Below the pieces are notes generated by a model. It saw nothing but the letters and a program-made list of their open reading frames with translations, had not been told where the DNA came from and searched no databases. From positions 1-45,415 of the forward strand of contig CAIVEH010000258.1 in assembly GCA_903904855.1 (NCBI GenBank): DNA of 45,415 nt. The letters are read 5' to 3'. Within the stretch, counting starts at the first letter, position 1. Every line of letters starts with the position of its first letter. Position numbers and translations under genes: made by a program. This document shows positions 16,839 through 24,532 of the stretch, one piece after another. This DNA comes from an uncultured Bacteroidota bacterium. Its GTDB lineage: Bacteria; Bacteroidota; Bacteroidia; Chitinophagales; Chitinophagaceae.

Positions 16839-18650
16839 CTAGGGTGATGAATTATAATGTATCCACACCACCCGCGCCTTCGATGCCCCGATAACCTTGG
16901 TCAGCTCCCGCTCAGTTAGTGTTTTGATGTTCTTAACCGAACGGAAAGCTTTCAGCAAATCAGTAGCTGTCTTCTCCCCTATTCCCTCTATTTCTTCCAG
17001 TTCATTTTTGAAGGTTCCCTTGCTGCGTATCTGGCGGTGGAATGTGATTCCAAAGCGGTGCACTTCATCCCGTATGCGCCTCACCAGCAGGTGGGCTGCG
17101 CTGTCGTAGGGCAGTTGTATAGGTTCGCTGTCGCCAGGGAAGAAAATGGATTCTTCTTTTTTGGCCAGGCCCACAAGGGTCATTCGGCCATTGAGGCCCA
17201 GTTTTTCTATGCTCTCCATGGCAGCGCCCAGCTGGCCTTTGCCGCCATCTATTATTACCAGTTGTGGTAGTGACGCCTTTTCTTCCATCAGCCGTTTGTA
17301 GCGGCGGTATACCACTTCGGTCATAGAGGCAAAGTCGTTTATGCCCTCTACTGTTTTTACATGGTAATGGCGGTATTCCTTTTTGCTGGGCAGTCCGTTT
17401 TTAAAGCACACCATTGCCGAAACCGGGTATGCCCCCTGAAAATTGGAGTTATCGAAACACTCAATATGCAATGGGATATCAGATAATTGCAGCGCTTCCT
17501 GTAGCTCCTCAAGGGTGAGCATTATGTTTTCTTTAGTAGCCTCGCCCAGCAGCAGCGTTTCCTTGCGTCGCATATCCTGCATGAATATTTCTGCATTCTT
17601 AATACCCATGTCAAGCAGTAGTTTCTTATCGCCTGCTTTGGGTATAGTTACTTTTATCGTCCTATCAGTTACACAAACATCTATGGGCACAATTACCTCC
17701 CTAGCCAGGCTCTGGTATTTCTCCATCAGGTTGTCGAGAGCCAGCGAGAGTACATCGGTTTGCTCCTCTGCCTCCAATCGCTTAACGATTTGGAGCGTAT
17801 TACTGTGTATCACACTACCACTGGTAATCATCATGTAGTTGACATAATAGTGGTTTTCATCTTCCAGAATGCAGGCCACATCTACATTCTCCAGCCGGGG
17901 GTTCACTACAGTACTTTTGGTCTGGTAGCTTTGCAGGGACTCTATTTTCTTCTTTATGATCTGCGCCTTTTCAAACTTCAGCTCTGCAGCAAAAGCATTC
18001 ATATCGGTTTTAAGGTCTTTTACTACTTCGCCAATGTTTCCCTTCAGCACATAGCGTACCTGTTGCAGATTGGTTTTATAGTCTTCTTCGTTCTGGTGGC
18101 CTTCGCAGGGGCCTTTGCAGTTGCCCAGGTGGTATTCCAGGCACACCTTGAATTTGCCTTTACTGATATTGTAAGGGGTCAGGTTCAGGCTACAGGTGCG
18201 CAGGGGTATGTTCTGGCGTATCAGTTCCATCAATTCCTTTACCCGCATCAGGCCGGTAAAAGGGCCTATATACTCTGAGCCATCTCTTATCACCCTGCGA
18301 GTGAAGAATACTCTTGGAAATGGTTCTTTTTTGATAACAATAAACGGGTAAGATTTATCGTCCTTGAGTACAATATTGAATCGGGGCTGGTAATGCTTTA
18401 TGAGTGAATTTTCGAGCAGGAAGGCATCATGCTCTGATCCGGTAACAGTAAAATCAATAGCATGAATCAGCGATACCAGTTTACGCGTCTTGAAGCTGTC
18501 GAGGTTTTTGTTGAAGTAGGAACTGACCCTTTTGCGCAGGTCCTTTGCTTTACCCACATAAATAATCTCCTGGCTTTTATCGTAATACTTGTAGCAGCCC
18601 GGCTCATGAGGTATGGAAGGTATTATTTTACTGAATTCCTCCTTGGTCAT
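16839..18650 (-). CDS. uvrC: UvrABC excinuclease subunit C
   Basis: The product is 603 aa, the full family length. UvrC makes both incisions around bulky DNA lesions in nucleotide excision repair, with UvrA and UvrB. Domains in order: GIY-YIG nuclease (GCYKYYDKSQEIIYVGKAKD, about 17-50, 3' incision); a Cys cluster (RTCSLNL...KVCLEYHLGNCKGPC, about 152-181) that holds the known [4Fe-4S] cluster; UVR motif (FEKAQIIKKKIESL, about 225); RNase H-like nuclease (ECFDNSNFQGAYPVSAMVCF, VIIDGGKGQLGAA; 5' incision); and the HhH pair (LEEIEGIGEKTATDLLKAF). No defect seen. A lipoprotein gene lies 139 bp upstream on the same strand. Confidence 0.97.
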   Translation of the reverse strand: MTKEEFSKIIPSIPHEPGCYKYYDKSQEIIYVGKAKDLRKRVSSYFNKNLDSFKTRKLVSLIHAIDFTVTGSEHDAFLLENSLIKHYQPRFNIVLKDDKSYPFIVIKKEPFPRVFFTRRVIRDGSEYIGPFTGLMRVKELMELIRQNIPLRTCSLNLTPYNISKGKFKVCLEYHLGNCKGPCEGHQNEEDYKTNLQQVRYVLKGNIGEVVKDLKTDMNAFAAELKFEKAQIIKKKIESLQSYQTKSTVVNPRLENVDVACILEDENHYYVNYMMITSGSVIHSNTLQIVKRLEAEEQTDVLSLALDNLMEKYQSLAREVIVPIDVCVTDRTIKVTIPKAGDKKLLLDMGIKNAEIFMQDMRRKETLLLGEATKENIMLTLEELQEALQLSDIPLHIECFDNSNFQGAYPVSAMVCFKNGLPSKKEYRHYHVKTVEGINDFASMTEVVYRRYKRLMEEKASLPQLVIIDGGKGQLGAAMESIEKLGLNGRMTLVGLAKKEESIFFPGDSEPIQLPYDSAAHLLVRRIRDEVHRFGITFHRQIRSKGTFKNELEEIEGIGEKTATDLLKAFRSVKNIKTLTERELTKVIGASKARVVWIHYNSSP

Positions 18651-18789
18651 TTTTTATCAGGAATTGGTAATTGGGGGTTGTGAATTGGGCTATTATGAAT
18701 CGAACTTTTACTCTAAAACTAATATTTTAAACTCAATAATTTAGCCCTATTACTTTAGACTAAATACTTACGACTTAAGACTATAAAAA

Positions 18790-19383
18790 TCACCTCATAA
18801 ACGACCATTCTATTACCGTCAATTTGCGACTGTCGAGTATTGGTTTATCATCTGTCTGTATCTGGATGGTTTGCATAGGGGCATAGTATAACTTCTCTGT
18901 TTTCTCTCCGCCAAAATATTTTTTAAAGGTTTCGACATAGATACCTTTTATTTTCATAGTCTGAGCATCGATAGTAATCAACAACTTGCGTGTAAACAGC
19001 TCATCATTATCTTCTTTGGCCTGGTAAAACAGGTTATGGGTTCCATCCTGTGGGTCATCGAAAGAATTGACATTGTACTGACCCTGGAATTTAGGGTCGC
19101 TGATATCGGTTTCGGCAAATGTCTTGAAAATAGGGGCCCAGCTTATGGTATCAGAATTGGTATAGCTGCTGTCAGTTTTTTTATTGATTGTAACCGTTTT
19201 AACGATGGCAAATGGCTCACCTGCCCATGTGTTCCATTGGTCCAGTTCATATTGCTTTATGGAAAAGTAGGTGCCGTTACCATCATCTTTGTTTGCAGCT
19301 ACTTCTTTTTTCTTGCATGCACCAAAAAGGATGGCAAAAAGCGCCACTACCATTATCAATTGCCTGTTTGAATATTTTCTCAC
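18790..19383 (-). CDS. Lipoprotein of unknown function
   Basis: The product is 197 aa. The N-terminus MRKYSNRQLIMVVALFAILF is followed by GAC with the lipobox Cys, so it is lipidated. The start is GTG at 19383; the ATG ten codons on would remove the basic n-region, so GTG is preferred. The mature part is hydrophilic, begins KKKEVAANKDDGNGT and has no domain I recognise. A TAATTTTA sequence (19389-19396) close upstream resembles a -7 box with one mismatch. It precedes uvrC, but a functional link is not evident. Confidence 0.7.
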   Translation of the reverse strand: MRKYSNRQLIMVVALFAILFGACKKKEVAANKDDGNGTYFSIKQYELDQWNTWAGEPFAIVKTVTINKKTDSSYTNSDTISWAPIFKTFAETDISDPKFQGQYNVNSFDDPQDGTHNLFYQAKEDNDELFTRKLLITIDAQTMKIKGIYVETFKKYFGGEKTEKLYYAPMQTIQIQTDDKPILDSRKLTVIEWSFMR

Positions 19384-19628
19384 GGCGTTAAAATTAAGAA
19401 AGTTGAGCGGAATAGGTTTTAATAAATTTTACGGTTCGGATTCAGATCTTATATGAACATTTGATTTTTGAAGCATCAGCGGTAAATTTGTTGTAGTTCC
19501 ATTTAATTATAGATTCAGATTTTGGTGCAATTCCATAATGATAAAACGAATATTTTCAGTTTCTGTAATGAGAAGCTACGGAAATTGAGGTTAGCATTGA
19601 TCCGGATTAAATTTATAACTTGCCAGTT

Positions 19629-19745
19629 ATGAATTCAGCAGAACTATATCTCATGAAAACGGATGATATCACCGATCTGCTGAGCCTGCTTAACTTCCCT
19701 TTGCCAGAAAGATGCGGGCGGAAGCAATGCGTTATTACAAACTGA
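19629..19745 (+). other. Probable 5' part of the phosphopantetheinyl transferase gene, out of frame
   Basis: An ATG at 19629 opens MNSAELYLMKTDDITDLLSL and reads to LNFPLPER before drifting into a short tail and TGA 19743. The 'LP-E' ending is what normally precedes the next frame's RAEAMRYYKLNDR in Sfp-type enzymes. One extra A in the AAA run at 19708-19710 would join the two frames, so this segment is very likely the true N-terminus separated by a 1-nt deletion. Confidence 0.6.
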
Positions 19746-20359
19746 ATGACCGTAATAATTACATAGCCGCCCGATGGATTTTGTATGCATATTTCGCGGC
19801 CAGATCCATTGATTTTGAACTTGATGATCTTCATTTTACTGATAAAGGGAAGCCCTATATCCGGCAAAATATTGAATTCAATATTTCGCATACCAAGGGA
19901 ATGGTTGGTGTGCTTTTCGGGAATGTAACTGTTGGTCTGGACATAGAAGAAATTAAGGCAATTGAGGATATTAATGAGTTCAGGAGTGTATTTACGGATG
20001 ATGAAATACTGAAGATAAAGAAGGAAGGTACGTTCTCCTTTTTCGAACACTGGACCCTAAAAGAAGCTATCATGAAATGGTGTGGCGAGGGTATAACTAA
20101 CCCCAATATGCTCAATGCAACAAAGAGAGTTGATAAAGATACTGCAATACTACATGACCAGCTGTTTCACGTTCAGTCTTTTATTGTTGATGATCATTTT
20201 TACCTAACCCTGGCGTATCTGAAATCGGCAGGTATAGGCGATATACCGGAGTACAATTATGGTGTCATTGAAGGCAATCAACTTTTGTTCAGGAAAACTC
20301 CCATAGATTTTTTATCATCCCCATCTGCACTTACCACTATCAACCCTACCAATGAGTAA
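19712..20359 (+). CDS. 4'-phosphopantetheinyl transferase superfamily (Sfp-type), 5' frameshifted
   Basis: The product is 215 aa from ATG 19712. This family transfers phosphopantetheine from CoA to a Ser on acyl or peptidyl carrier proteins. Motifs: KPY, FNISHTKG, VGLDIEE (Mg-binding Asp and Glu) and FEHWTLKEAIMKWCGEG (catalytic Glu and Lys). The core is intact. The N-terminal 28 or so residues appear to lie in another frame upstream (19629-19711), separated by a probable single-base deletion, so the protein from 19712 may be shortened. No NRPS/PKS gene is nearby, so it may serve AcpP. Confidence 0.85.
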   Translation: MRAEAMRYYKLNDRNNYIAARWILYAYFAARSIDFELDDLHFTDKGKPYIRQNIEFNISHTKGMVGVLFGNVTVGLDIEEIKAIEDINEFRSVFTDDEILKIKKEGTFSFFEHWTLKEAIMKWCGEGITNPNMLNATKRVDKDTAILHDQLFHVQSFIVDDHFYLTLAYLKSAGIGDIPEYNYGVIEGNQLLFRKTPIDFLSSPSALTTINPTNE

Positions 20360-20387
20360 GGTCAGTAAGCCCGGTTGCCAACCTAAG

Positions 20388-20395
20388 TAATTTTG
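20388..20395 (+). promoter_or_regulatory. -7 box TAATTTTG of the OmpA-family gene
   Basis: An exact TAnnTTTG match 22 nt upstream of the ATG at 20418. No clear -33 TTTG at the usual distance. Confidence 0.5.
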
Positions 20396-20417
20396 CCTTA
20401 AATAAATTTCATAATAT

Positions 20418-21311
20418 ATGAAAACGAGGCATTTTTTTTCAATTGTATGCTCCTTTTTACTGATGGTGTCCTTTGCAGATGTAAATAATGCCATGGCCAT
20501 TTCAAAAAAATTAAAAAAGGCCAATGCCAAAATTGCCAAACTGGAAACACATAATAAAAGCCTCAGGGACCAGCTTTCAGATTGCAGAGACACAGCTTCG
20601 ATGCTTGTGGCTACCATTGCCAATCTGAATGGCAGGACTGAAATACTGACTCTACAGCTTAAAGATCAGAAAGCAACCAATGAACAGGTGCTGAACCACC
20701 TCAAAGACCTGTCTGTTATTTCGGGCACTCAGGCTGAAAGTATTAACAGGTTTCTGGAAACTATGGGTGCCAAGGATGCCTATATCAAAGACCTTCAATC
20801 GGCGATGGCGAGGAAGGATTCAATAACCATGGCCCTAGTGATGAACCTTAAGAGCGCTATTGGCAACCTGGATGATAAAGACATCAACATAAAGATAGAC
20901 AAGGGGGTAGTATACATAGATATATCAGACAAGATGTTGTTTCAGACGGGTAAGTATGAAGTTACTGAACGAGCCAGGGAAGTGTTGGGCAAGGTAGCAA
21001 AAGTATTACTTGCTCATCCTGAAATTGATTTTATGGTGGAAGGGCATACCGATAATGTTTCCTACCGGGAAGGTGTATTGATGGATAACTGGGACCTGAG
21101 TGTGAAACGTTCGACATCTGTAATAAGAATTCTTCAGAACGATTATAATATACCACCGGAAAAAATGACGGCAGCCGGCAGGGGCGAATATGTACCCGTA
21201 GCTGATAATGCCACCAATGAAGGAAAGGCAGCCAACAGGCGTACACGGATTGTGATACTGCCTCAGCTTGACCAGTTCTTCAAGCTTCTTGAGAATAAGC
21301 CCAAATCATGA
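20418..21311 (+). CDS. OmpA-family peptidoglycan-binding protein with coiled coil
   Basis: The product is 297 aa. A signal peptide (to about NNAMA) is followed by a helical heptad-rich region (about residues 30-135: KKLKKANAKIAKLETHNKSL and on). The C-terminal OmpA/MotB domain (about 155-285) has MLFQTGKYEVTERAREVLGK, VEGHTDNVSY, NWDLSVKRSTSV and NRRTRIVI. The GHTDN Asp and the NRRTRI Arg are the residues that hold diaminopimelate of peptidoglycan in this family. There is no barrel, so it probably links an envelope complex to the cell wall. A strong terminator follows. Confidence 0.9.
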   Translation: MKTRHFFSIVCSFLLMVSFADVNNAMAISKKLKKANAKIAKLETHNKSLRDQLSDCRDTASMLVATIANLNGRTEILTLQLKDQKATNEQVLNHLKDLSVISGTQAESINRFLETMGAKDAYIKDLQSAMARKDSITMALVMNLKSAIGNLDDKDINIKIDKGVVYIDISDKMLFQTGKYEVTERAREVLGKVAKVLLAHPEIDFMVEGHTDNVSYREGVLMDNWDLSVKRSTSVIRILQNDYNIPPEKMTAAGRGEYVPVADNATNEGKAANRRTRIVILPQLDQFFKLLENKPKS

Positions 21312-21335
21312 AACTGTTTGGTTTAATTTATGAAG

Positions 21336-21362
21336 GCCTGTGCAGGTTTGCACGGGCTTTTT
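21336..21362 (+). terminator. Rho-independent terminator after the OmpA-family gene
   Basis: GCCTGTGCA (21336-21344) pairs with TGCACGGGC (21349-21357), nine pairs with one G-T, around a short loop. Five Ts follow directly. Confidence 0.8.
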
Positions 21363-21449
21363 AATTAGATAAAGGATGCAGTTTATAGTTGGCAATTGAC
21401 AGTAGACAGTCTCCCCCCAAATTACTTACTAATGCCAACCCAGTTTCAT

Positions 21450-23798
21450 TTACATCTTCACAAACTTCATTACCTTATTCCCACTTTCCCCTTTTAGTAG
21501 AATCAAATACATTCCGGAGGGTAATTCTTTTATATTCACTTTTGAAATTGCATTATACATCGGCCCTTGCAGTAATAACTGACCTACCTCATTGGTAATA
21601 ATAAAAGAGCTGTAAGCGTTCATGTCCATGGTGATGGTCAGTTCATCTGTAGCTGGGTTAGGTAAGAGTTGTACTGAATGCTTATTGCTGATATTATTTA
21701 CTTTCAAGACAGTATCACAAACAATATTCGTAACAGTATCCGTCATTACCACCGGGTTATCATCAAAAAATATTCCGGCATGATTCAGGATTGTGGTACC
21801 AATTGGCAGACCAGTAACTGTATTGATACCAAACGTCAGGAATCCATCGCACTGGTTATGGTGTGAGCTGTCTAATAAATTGATGGCAGGAAAATCGAAT
21901 TTTACAATTGTTTTTCCGCCAATCTGAAACCGGGCTATATTCATAACTCCTGATGAGGCTACTATCCGGAGTGACTGTGGGATGATATGATCAGACAGCG
22001 TATCCATGACATAAATATCATGAGCTGTGTCATTACCTGTATTTTCGAAATTGATGGTATAAAACAATTCAGTTCCGGCAGCAATGCAACCTGCCGGGGC
22101 AACACTCATCTCGTTAGGATCATAAGATGATTTTACCGTATCAATCCTTACTGCACTATTATTATTCATATTTACATCGCCAGATACCGGATTAACCAAA
22201 AACGAGGTTTGAATTGTATCTCCGGGTAAAAGCCAGGCTCCTGGCACTCTGAATAACATCTGTACATTTTGCGGAGACTGCGATTCCGAAAAGACAGATT
22301 CCAGGTCCCAGGTGAGCACATTACCCACCACTGATGTAGGTGCGGGCCAGGAGCCGGCAAAACTATATTTCGGGCTGGTGTTCATTGTCAGCACAGGAGT
22401 TTCGGGGGTGCAATAAGTATTATTTACGAGGATATTACAAAATGCCTGGTGCCTGCCAAACAGCATAGACGGATAAACTCCCAGATCGAAATGGACGGAA
22501 CCATTGCAGTCGATGCCAAAGTATTTCGGGGTATAAGTATTGACAGTGCTGCGAATGGTATCATAAATCACTCCGGATGCAGGTATTGTTATACCCATGC
22601 CTGAGGGAGGAGTTATGAGTTTGAAAGTATAAACGGTTCCGGCTGGGCCAAAGGCCTGGTAATACAATCCGCTGGTACAACCTATTTTATCAACCATGAT
22701 TCCGTTGGAATCTACCTCAACAACAGACGGTAAAAAGGAATAATTATCTCCAGAATCGAAGATGGCATTATGGTTATTGTCGTTGAAGATTTTAATAGGC
22801 AATGTGCGGCAATAAAAATATTCATAGGAATAAGCAACAGAGTCTTTTCGTACGGTGCTGTCGAAAAGCACCTGCTTGATGTGGTAAGTGCCCGGGAATG
22901 TATAGCCATGAAGAATATGCACAGATTCAACACCCGGGGCGAACAAAGTATTGTCTGAAGTGCCATCGCCATACCAGGAATTTACATGATAATTGGTGGA
23001 GTATCCGCAGGCAGTCATATAATAATCGAGACCGCTGCAATAAACAGAAGGATCGTTAATAACCTCGTGTGTAAGAATACCGGGCGACACCTTAATACCG
23101 GTAAGATTGAGGGCGCAACCTAGCAGATGATAAGCAAAGGATGCATTGCCTCTTGAAACCCCGGTAACAGTGCCACCTGATGTTATAGTTGCAATAGTAG
23201 TATCCAGGCTTGTCCACGTGCCGCCGGGAGGATAGGCTATAGTACTGGCTGTAGCGCTGGTGCAAATGGAATCGGGGCCATAGGTGCTTGCTATAGGACT
23301 CACCGTAACCTGGTAAGTTGCGAAGCAACCTGTAGGAAGCGTATAAGTTATGAATACGCTACCGCAACCAATAGTGCAAACGCCATGCTGTAGCACACCA
23401 CCGGGTGTTAGCGTCGTGAGTACTGAACCACCTGAAAAAATGCCTCCGGTTGTTGCATCGTGTAGCGTATCGGATGAATCGTAGGTGCAAAAAACTGATG
23501 AGCCGGTAATTGGTGCAGGAGCTACATAAGTTAATACCGTCTCTGTAGCAACTGTATATGCTATACCTAATGTATACGTAATAACTACAGAACCTGCGGA
23601 TACGCCTGTAACAACGCCGGTTGTTGGATTTACAGTTGCGACCGAAGGATTTCCGGAACTCCAGACTCCACCCAGGGCTGTATCTGATAATGTTGCGCTG
23701 GCGCCTATGCATATACTGCCGGTACCAGATATCAGACCTATTGCAAAAGACGCAAAGGAAAATAGTAAGGCAACCAGCGTAAGGCAGATTTTACTCAT
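21450..23798 (-). CDS. Large T9SS cargo with BIG2-like domains and DUF11-like region
   Basis: The product is about 782 aa from ATG 23798 (MSKICLTLVALLFSFASFA signal peptide). Three BIG2-like Ig modules open the mature part (SICIGASATLSDTALGGVWS, then SVATVNPTTGVVTGVSAGS, and two shorter copies). A Cys-containing central region follows, then a DUF11/DUF7619-type domain (YDPNEMSVAPAG...LFYTINFENTGNDTAHDIYV...). A T9SS sorting domain ends it (LLPNPATDELTITM ... GNKVMKFVKM). It is likely a surface adhesin or matrix protein. It is transcribed towards the OmpA gene; a decayed copy of its sorting domain lies 200 bp upstream of it. Confidence 0.85.
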   Translation of the reverse strand: MSKICLTLVALLFSFASFAIGLISGTGSICIGASATLSDTALGGVWSSGNPSVATVNPTTGVVTGVSAGSVVITYTLGIAYTVATETVLTYVAPAPITGSSVFCTYDSSDTLHDATTGGIFSGGSVLTTLTPGGVLQHGVCTIGCGSVFITYTLPTGCFATYQVTVSPIASTYGPDSICTSATASTIAYPPGGTWTSLDTTIATITSGGTVTGVSRGNASFAYHLLGCALNLTGIKVSPGILTHEVINDPSVYCSGLDYYMTACGYSTNYHVNSWYGDGTSDNTLFAPGVESVHILHGYTFPGTYHIKQVLFDSTVRKDSVAYSYEYFYCRTLPIKIFNDNNHNAIFDSGDNYSFLPSVVEVDSNGIMVDKIGCTSGLYYQAFGPAGTVYTFKLITPPSGMGITIPASGVIYDTIRSTVNTYTPKYFGIDCNGSVHFDLGVYPSMLFGRHQAFCNILVNNTYCTPETPVLTMNTSPKYSFAGSWPAPTSVVGNVLTWDLESVFSESQSPQNVQMLFRVPGAWLLPGDTIQTSFLVNPVSGDVNMNNNSAVRIDTVKSSYDPNEMSVAPAGCIAAGTELFYTINFENTGNDTAHDIYVMDTLSDHIIPQSLRIVASSGVMNIARFQIGGKTIVKFDFPAINLLDSSHHNQCDGFLTFGINTVTGLPIGTTILNHAGIFFDDNPVVMTDTVTNIVCDTVLKVNNISNKHSVQLLPNPATDELTITMDMNAYSSFIITNEVGQLLLQGPMYNAISKVNIKELPSGMYLILLKGESGNKVMKFVKM

Positions 23799-23949
23799 AA
23801 GGATTTGTTTATGCAACATAAGTTGCTAATACCAAATATAAAAATAATCAAATAAACTGAAGAGTACTCTTTGTAAGGCGTAAATATATCCGATAATGTT
23901 AGTATGCCGTGAAAGAATATTTTTCCTGATGGCAATACTGTAAATAGCG

Positions 23950-23972
23950 ACTCCCGGAAAAAATCCGGGAGT
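23950..23972. repeat. Perfect 9-bp hairpin
   Basis: ACTCCCGGA and TCCGGGAGT form a perfect 9-bp stem with a 5-A loop, between the 782-aa gene and the sorting-domain remnant. It has no T-run on either strand. It may be a transcription stop for the lost gene, or a repeat. Confidence 0.4.
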
Positions 23973-24004
23973 GTGGCTAAAATCAATAATTCTGAATATT
24001 TGTT

Positions 24005-24226
24005 TTACCCCTTCATTTTCAAAAACTTCTATACTTTATAACCATCATCACCTCTGAGTTTATCAGATAAAGGTCTGATGCTAAATCCCTGATCAATTGT
24101 GGAACTCTGATTATTTAATTGCCCCTGAAGCAGTAACTGGCCTATATTATTAGTAATTGAGTAGGAGTGCGCTTTCCTATAAGTTGTCCTGGTCAATTCA
24201 TCCTTAGCGGAGTTAGGCAATGTCAT
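24005..24226 (-). pseudogene. Decayed T9SS sorting-domain fragment
   Basis: The frame MTLPNSAKDELTRTTYRKAH reads through NIGQLLLQGQLNNQS and ends at a TAG; past it the sequence continues KFLKMKG to TAA. This tracks the end of the adjacent 782-aa protein (LPNPATDELT, GQLLLQG, GNKVMKFVKM). Between them, the expected 'SGMYLI' appears only in another frame (as SDLYLI), so there are at least two frameshifts and one stop. The 5' part of the gene is gone and its place is taken by the REP-like block. Confidence 0.7.
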
Positions 24227-24255
24227 TGACTTAAGGTTTTATCATGAATACATAG

Positions 24256-24388
24256 CCCACGGTTTCAACCGTGGGATTAGAAATTCAGTATTTCAATAAC
24301 GGTTTTAACCGTTTATATGCGAACCAAAAACCGTTGAAACAGTAATAATGAACCAATTTACCTTTTAACCCACGGTTTCAACCGTGGG
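24256..24388. repeat. REP-like palindrome cluster (CCCACGGTTTCAACCGTGGG)
   Basis: The 20-nt palindrome CCCACGGTTTCAACCGTGGG occurs twice, at 24256-24275 and 24369-24388. Between them lie a variant palindrome AACGGTTTTAACCGTT (24298-24313) and a half-site in inverted form (around 24330-24340). The layout resembles a composite REP/BIME. It lies immediately upstream of the truncated sorting-domain pseudogene and about 145 bp before the first giant T9SS gene. Confidence 0.7.
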
Positions 24389-24532
24389 ATTTGTTTTTTA
24401 AATTACTTAAGGGGTTTGGGTAAATGTTTACCTTACTTGTGTTACGTATCTTCCGATTATTTTTTTCCACATTTACTTCAAATTAATTAAATTACATCCT
24501 AATATCCTGTTTTCACATTAATCCACTTAAGA

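Noticed and set aside
24256-24388. Possible CRISPR-like repeats
   Set aside because: The repeat is a palindrome present in only two full copies, with no equal-length spacers and no cas genes nearby; REP-like fits better.
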